This document shows positions 59,581 to 64,000 of a stretch of DNA of 64,000 nucleotides, in pieces. The stretch lies in contig JAWKIR010000002.1 of the NCBI GenBank assembly GCA_041394245.1, positions 2,480,001 through 2,544,000 on the forward strand. Direction: 5' to 3'. The stretch's first letter is position 1. Every line of letters starts with the position of its first letter. Origin of the DNA: Acidimicrobiales bacterium. GTDB taxonomy: Bacteria > Actinomycetota > Acidimicrobiia > Acidimicrobiales > Aldehydirespiratoraceae. Position numbers and translations under genes: made by a program. Under the pieces are notes generated by a model that saw nothing but the letters and a program-made list of their open reading frames with translations, ran no database searches and was not told where the DNA came from.

Positions 59581-60777
59581 ATGGCTGACAAGATCACGAT
59601 GCAAGACGACGGCACGCTGGCCGTTCCCGACAACCCGATCATCCCATTCATCGAGGGCGACGGAACCGGGGTCGACATCTGGCCGGCCGCCAAGCTGGTG
59701 CTCGACGCCGCGGCGGGCAAGTACGGCAAGACCATCGAGTGGAAAGAGGTCCTCGCCGGCGAGAAGGCCTTCAACGAGACGGGCGACTGGCTGCCGCAGG
59801 CGACCATCGACGACTTCAACGAGTACCTCATCGGCATCAAGGGTCCGCTCACCACCCCGATCGGCGGCGGGTTCCGGAGCCTCAACGTCGCGATCCGCCA
59901 GATCATGGATCTCTACGTCTGCCTGCGCCCGGTGCGCTGGTTCACGGGCGTGCCGTCGCCGGTGAAGGAGCCCCAGCTCGTCGACATGGTGATCTTCCGT
60001 GAGAACACCGAGGACATCTATGCCGGGCTCGAGGTCGAGGCCTTCACTCCCGAGGCCAAGAAGATGCGAGAGATGCTGCTCGATGCCTTCGGATGGGAGA
60101 TCAAGGAGGATTCCGGCATCGGTGTGAAGCCGATCTCGAAATCCGGCTCGCAGCGCCTCCAGCGCGCCGCGATCGAATACGCCGTCAAGCGTGGCCGCAC
60201 GCGTGTGCACTGGGTCCACAAGGGCAACATCATGAAGTTCACCGAGGGCGCGTTCCAGAAGTGGGGCTACGAGCTCGTGCGTGAAGAGTTCTCCGACGTC
60301 GCCGTCGGCTGGGACGACTGCGGCGGCGACCCCGGCGACAAGATCCTGGTGCAGGACGCCATCGCCGACATCGCCCTCCAGCAGGTGCTCACCCGGCCCT
60401 CCGAGTTCGACGTCATCGCCACGATGAACCTCAACGGCGACTATCTGTCCGACGCGCTCGCCGCCCAGGTCGGCGGCATCGGCATCGCACCCGGCGCCAA
60501 CATCAACTACGTGACCGGCCACGGCGTGTTCGAGGCGACCCACGGCACCGCGCCGAAGTACGCGGGGCAGGACAAGGTGAATCCGTCCTCGGTCCTGCTC
60601 TCGGGTGTGATGATGTTCGAGCACCTGGGTTGGCAAGACGCCGCCGACGACATCATCCGTGCCGTCGAGGCCACGATCGGCGACAAGGTCGTCACCTACG
60701 ACTTCGCCCGGCTGATGGACGGAGCCACCGAGGTCAAGTGCTCGGAGTTCGCGAGCGCCATCGTCGACCGCCTCTAG
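59581..60777 (+). CDS. icd: Isocitrate dehydrogenase, NADP-dependent, homodimeric type
   Basis: Icd, 398 aa, of the E. coli type rather than the monomeric form common in actinobacteria. IPFIEGDGTGVDIWPAAKL opens it; IKGPLTTPIGGGFRSLNVA holds the regulatory serine position (the E. coli Ser113 equivalent); DMVIFRENTEDIYAGLE and HGTAPKYAGQDKVNPSSVL contain substrate and cofactor residues. APKY at the E. coli Lys344-Tyr345 position and TYDFARL later favour NADP. ATG 59581 is supported by a -10 hexamer 7 nt upstream. Confidence 0.95.
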   Translation: MADKITMQDDGTLAVPDNPIIPFIEGDGTGVDIWPAAKLVLDAAAGKYGKTIEWKEVLAGEKAFNETGDWLPQATIDDFNEYLIGIKGPLTTPIGGGFRSLNVAIRQIMDLYVCLRPVRWFTGVPSPVKEPQLVDMVIFRENTEDIYAGLEVEAFTPEAKKMREMLLDAFGWEIKEDSGIGVKPISKSGSQRLQRAAIEYAVKRGRTRVHWVHKGNIMKFTEGAFQKWGYELVREEFSDVAVGWDDCGGDPGDKILVQDAIADIALQQVLTRPSEFDVIATMNLNGDYLSDALAAQVGGIGIAPGANINYVTGHGVFEATHGTAPKYAGQDKVNPSSVLLSGVMMFEHLGWQDAADDIIRAVEATIGDKVVTYDFARLMDGATEVKCSEFASAIVDRL

Positions 60778-60783
60778 AAACCC

Positions 60784-60799
60784 GCGGGGGCTGCCCCGC
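60784..60799 (+). terminator. Weak hairpin after icd
   Basis: GCGGGG (60784-60789), loop GCTG, CCCCGC (60794-60799), six nt after the icd stop; no T-run. It may act as a weak terminator before the ABC genes. Confidence 0.4.
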
Positions 60800-60807
60800 A
60801 GGCCCGA

Positions 60808-60813
60808 TACCGT
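60808..60813 (+). promoter_or_regulatory. -10 hexamer TACCGT for leaderless ABC exporter gene
   Basis: TACCGT ends 6 nt before GTG 60820. Confidence 0.5.
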
Positions 60814-60819
60814 GTCCGC

Positions 60820-62595
60820 GTGAGTGACCTCGTAGGGGCCCGCTCCGATGGGGGCGACGACGAACATCTGTGGCGACGGGGCGGTCGACTGATCGCCCGG
60901 TCGTTGCGCGCCCATCCGTGGCCCCATGCCGCGGCGATGCTCGGCGCACTGCTCTACGTGTTCGCCGCAGTCGGTGGCGCCTGGGTGCTGCGGGCGATCA
61001 CCGACGATCTGATCATTCCGGCGTTCGAGGACGGCAGCGTCGACGGTGGTGACGTGTGGGCAGCGGTGATCGCCCTCGTGGGCATCTCGCTCTTTCGCGG
61101 TGGCACGGTGGTCATGCGCCGTCTGTTCCTGTCGATGGCGGAGAACCGCACCCAGCGGGACTGGCGCAGAGCCCTGCTCGGCCACTATCTCGAGGTGCCG
61201 CTTCGGTTCCATCGATCGAAGCCGACCGGTGAACTGTTGGCTCATGCCGACATCGACCTGGTGCAGGCGACGATGGTGCTCAAGCCGATGGCGTTCTCGG
61301 CGAGCGTCGTCCTGCTGGTCCTCGTGGCGCTCGTGAGCATCCTGATGATCCATTGGACGCTGGCCGTCATCGCCGCGGTGCTGTTCCCCGCCCTCGTGGT
61401 GCTGAGCCGCATCTACACCGCGAAGGTCGAGGGTCCGGCGGCGCTCGCCCAGCAACGGGTGGGTGAGGTCTCGGCGGTCGCGCACGAGAGCTTCGACGGC
61501 GCCCTCGTGGTGAAGACCCTCGGTCGCCAAGAGGATGAGGTGCAACGCCTGTACGAGGCGTCGGATCGGCTGCGTCAGGCCCGCATCCACGTGGGTCGCC
61601 TGCGGGCGAACTTCGAGCCGGTGATCGACGCCCTGCCCAACGCCGGCATCGTCCTGCTGATCCTCACCGGAACCTGGCTGATCTCGACCGGCGACGCCAC
61701 CCCGGGTGACGTCGTGCTCGCGGCGACCCTGTTCGGCCTGTTGACCACGCCGTTGCGGGTCTTCGGGTTCTTCCTCGAGGAGATGCCGCGTTCGGTCGTG
61801 TCGCTCGAACGGGTCGATCGCGTCATGGCCTACCCGGTCGAGGCCCGCGGCGGCCGAGGCGGGCTGGCAGAGAAGCCGCTCGACGTGGTCGTCGACGGAC
61901 TGTCGGTCCGCTACGGCCAGCACGAGATCCTGTCCGACGTCTCGTTCACGGTCGCCGCGGGGGAGACCCTCGCCGTCGTGGGGGCGACCGGGTCCGGCAA
62001 GACGACCCTGGTCGAGTCGATCGTCGGCCTGCTGGATCGTGAGCGGGGCAGCGTCCGTATCGGCGGCGTCGACGTCGAGGATCTGTCGCCGGAGGAGTTG
62101 GCGGCGCGTGTGGCGCTCGTGTTCCAGGAGGCGTTCCTGTTCGCCGAGTCGATCTCGGAGAACGTCGGCATGGGCCGTGCGTCGGCATCCGACGTCGCCG
62201 GTGCGCTCGCCATCGCCCGGGCGACGGAGTTCGTCGACGCGCTCCCGCAGGGCACCGACACCGTCGTCGGTGAACGGGGCCAGACCCTGTCCGGCGGACA
62301 GCGCCAGCGCGTCGCCCTGGCCCGGGCGCTCGCCCGCTCGCCGCGGCTGCTGCTGCTCGACGACGCCACCAGCGCGGTCGACCCGCTCGTCGAAGCCGAG
62401 ATCCTCGACAATCTCCAACGCGAACTCGACACGACGCTGATCGTCGTCGCTCATCGGATCTCGACGATCAAGCTCGCCGACCGGATCGTCTATCTCGACA
62501 AGGGTCGCGTCGTGGCGACCGACACCCACGCGGCCCTGTTGCAGCGCGACGACTATCGGGCGCTCGTCACCGCCTACGAAGCGGAGGCGACATGA
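60820..62595 (+). CDS. ABC exporter half-transporter, MsbA/multidrug type (1)
   Basis: 591 aa: a six-helix membrane domain (about residues 25-330) and a C-terminal ATPase domain. TMD marks include AENRTQRDWRRALLGHYLEV and FEPVIDALPNAGIVLLILTG; the ATPase has Walker A VVGATGSGKTTLVESIVGLL, Q-loop VFQEAFLFAE, signature LSGGQRQRVALARALA, Walker B LLLLDDATSAVDPLVE (Asp rather than Glu as catalytic residue) and IVVAHRISTIK. The Asp suggests a degenerate site, so it likely forms a heterodimer with the next gene. GTG 60820 has a -10 hexamer 6 nt upstream. Substrate unknown. Confidence 0.9.
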   Translation: MSDLVGARSDGGDDEHLWRRGGRLIARSLRAHPWPHAAAMLGALLYVFAAVGGAWVLRAITDDLIIPAFEDGSVDGGDVWAAVIALVGISLFRGGTVVMRRLFLSMAENRTQRDWRRALLGHYLEVPLRFHRSKPTGELLAHADIDLVQATMVLKPMAFSASVVLLVLVALVSILMIHWTLAVIAAVLFPALVVLSRIYTAKVEGPAALAQQRVGEVSAVAHESFDGALVVKTLGRQEDEVQRLYEASDRLRQARIHVGRLRANFEPVIDALPNAGIVLLILTGTWLISTGDATPGDVVLAATLFGLLTTPLRVFGFFLEEMPRSVVSLERVDRVMAYPVEARGGRGGLAEKPLDVVVDGLSVRYGQHEILSDVSFTVAAGETLAVVGATGSGKTTLVESIVGLLDRERGSVRIGGVDVEDLSPEELAARVALVFQEAFLFAESISENVGMGRASASDVAGALAIARATEFVDALPQGTDTVVGERGQTLSGGQRQRVALARALARSPRLLLLDDATSAVDPLVEAEILDNLQRELDTTLIVVAHRISTIKLADRIVYLDKGRVVATDTHAALLQRDDYRALVTAYEAEAT

Positions 62596-64000
62596 GCGCT
62601 CGCGGCCTGTCGCCGGAGTCGGAGGATCCCGTATCCCTGCTCGATGACGACGTCGTCCCCGACGTGTCGGCGTTCCAGGTGCTGCGGCGGGGTCTCGCCA
62701 TCAGTCCGGAGCTGCGGACCGGGCTTCGCGTCACGGTCGTGCTCGCCCTGGTCGCCGCGCTCGGCCGGTTGGTCATCCCGATCACCATCCAGCAGGTGCT
62801 CGACCGCGGTGTGCTCAGCGACGAGGGCTATCGGCCCGGCTTCGTCTGGGCCGTGTCGGCCGGCGCGATGCTGATCGTGATCGGCGTGATGATCGCGAGT
62901 CGCATGGCCCAGATCCGATTGGTCATCGCGGCCGAGGCGGTCCTGCTCGGCCTGCGGACCCGGGCCTTCGACCACATCCACAAGCTGAGCCTCGCCGACC
63001 ACAACGAGAGCCGGCGCGGCGTGCTCGTCAGCCGGGTGACCTCCGATGTCGAGTCGCTCGCCCAGTTCACCCAGTGGGGCGCGATCAGCTGGGTGATCAA
63101 CTCGTCGATCATCACCGGCGCCCTGGCCGTGATGCTCGTCTACAACTGGCAGCTCACCCTCGTGGTCATCGTCTGCCATCTCCCGCTCCTGCCGTTCCTC
63201 AAGTGGGTGCAGAAGCGACAGTTCAACGCCTACAGCCTCGTACGCACCCGCGTGGCGGAGACCCTCGGCCAGACCTCGGAGGCCGTCACCGGGGCCCCCG
63301 TCATCCGCGCCTACGGCTACGACGGACCGGTGCGGGCCCGCCTCGACGACGCGATCGACAACCAGTACCGGTCGCAGATGCGGTCGGTGGTCTGGTTCGC
63401 GGGGTTGTTGCCGGTCGTCGACTTCTTCTCCTCACTGTCGCTGGCCGCGGCCGTCGGGGTCGGCGTGTGGTACTCCGACGTGGTCGACGTCGGGGTCGGT
63501 GAGCTCGTGGCGTTCCTCTTCCTCGTCAACCTCCTGTTGAACCCGATCGCCGAGCTGGGCGAGGTGCTCGACCAGACCCAGACGGCACTGGCGGGTTGGT
63601 GGAAGATCCTCCGCGTGCTCGACGTTCCGATCGCGGTCGAAGAACCCGAACTGGGCACCCACCTGCCGAGCGGACCTCTGGCGATCACCGTCGCCGGCGT
63701 CGGCTTCCGCTACCGGACGGGCGAGCAGGTGCTCTACGACGTCGATGTCGAGATCCCCGCCGAGACCAATGTCGCCATCGTGGGGGAGACCGGGAGCGGC
63801 AAGACCACGTTCGCCCGGCTGCTGGCTCGCCTCGCCGATCCGGTCGGAGGGGTGGTGACGATCGGTGGGCTCGACCTGCGATCGGTCGACCCGGCGTCTC
63901 GTCGCGCCGCGATCCGGATGGTCCCTCAGGACGGCTTCCTGTTCGACACCACGATCGAGGAGAACATCCGCTACGGACGCATCGGTGCGACACGCGACGA
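62592..64000 (+). CDS. ABC exporter half-transporter, 5' part (2)
   Basis: At least 469 codons, cut by the window edge within the ATPase domain. It begins in the stop of the first half-transporter (ATGA). The membrane domain has TQWGAISWVINSSIITGALA and FLFLVNLLLNPIAELGEVLD; the ATPase shows Walker A VGETGSGKTTFARLLARLAD and VPQDGFLFDTTIEENIRYG. The signature and Walker B fall outside. Its 40-residue acidic N-terminus is not membrane-embedded. Together with the upstream gene it probably makes one heterodimeric exporter. Confidence 0.92.
   Translation, partial: MSARGLSPESEDPVSLLDDDVVPDVSAFQVLRRGLAISPELRTGLRVTVVLALVAALGRLVIPITIQQVLDRGVLSDEGYRPGFVWAVSAGAMLIVIGVMIASRMAQIRLVIAAEAVLLGLRTRAFDHIHKLSLADHNESRRGVLVSRVTSDVESLAQFTQWGAISWVINSSIITGALAVMLVYNWQLTLVVIVCHLPLLPFLKWVQKRQFNAYSLVRTRVAETLGQTSEAVTGAPVIRAYGYDGPVRARLDDAIDNQYRSQMRSVVWFAGLLPVVDFFSSLSLAAAVGVGVWYSDVVDVGVGELVAFLFLVNLLLNPIAELGEVLDQTQTALAGWWKILRVLDVPIAVEEPELGTHLPSGPLAITVAGVGFRYRTGEQVLYDVDVEIPAETNVAIVGETGSGKTTFARLLARLADPVGGVVTIGGLDLRSVDPASRRAAIRMVPQDGFLFDTTIEENIRYGRIGATRD

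Noticed and set aside
58015..62529. A very long open frame (about 1500 codons) on the minus strand
   Set aside because: It is antisense to plsC, metF, icd and an ABC exporter, all with clear family motifs. High GC at third positions removes stop codons on the opposite strand; its translation is low-complexity and matches no family.

Overview
The window is high-GC, gene-dense DNA with short intergenic gaps, frequent GTG starts and ATGA/GTGA stop-start overlaps. Gene order (S10-spc-alpha ribosomal cluster, then glmM/glmS/acpS/nnr, tsaE-tsaB-rimI-tsaD and groES-groEL) and protein content (RegX3-type regulator, F420-type LLM oxidoreductase, GuaB3, neocarzinostatin-type domains) point to an actinobacterium. 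A deep lineage such as the Acidimicrobiia is the best guess; that assignment is inferred from gene style, not from a marker comparison.

Layout: 1-14205 is a nearly unbroken ribosomal superoperon from the 3' end of rplC to rplQ, including secY, adk, infA, rpmJ and rpoA. It closes with a clear hairpin terminator (14254-14284). truA, rplM-rpsI and glmM follow. 17559-21002 encodes a giant GlmS-like aminotransferase (1147 aa). 21041-27424 is a tight cluster: acpS, nnr, a tRNA-queuosine mannosyltransferase-like gene, a P1-family peptidase and the t6A genes tsaE, tsaB, rimI and tsaD. 27450-29503 is groES-groEL under a textbook CIRCE operator. 29622-41068 is a mixed region: hypothetical membrane proteins, an MFS transporter, a NudL-type hydrolase, guaB3-guaA, two tandem membrane-anchored proteins with neocarzinostatin-type domains, and an LLM oxidoreductase.

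41107-47676 is a complete phosphate regulon: 11-bp PHO-box-like direct repeats, pstS, pstC, pstA, pstB, a PhoU-histidine kinase fusion and a RegX3/PhoP-like response regulator. Its PstC carries an extra N-terminal RDD-like membrane domain. The usual separate phoU and membrane kinase genes are replaced by one soluble PhoU-HisKA-HATPase protein. This is the most distinctive system in the window.

47778-64000 holds pcrA, a Tat-exported protein, sucCD, an amidase_3 lipoprotein followed by a zinc-ligand-less paralogue, purH, a plsC-type acyltransferase, metF, icd and a pair of ABC exporter half-genes; the second half-gene runs off the end.

Recurring signals: thirteen genes have a TAnnnT hexamer ending exactly 6-8 nt before the start codon, which indicates widespread leaderless transcription. 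infA has no ATG, GTG or TTG start and appears to begin at ATC. Two long palindromes share identical outer arms after groEL and sucD, and a short GGTGTCnGACACC palindrome recurs. No tRNA, rRNA, CRISPR array or insertion sequence was recognised, and no gene-free stretch exceeds 300 bases.
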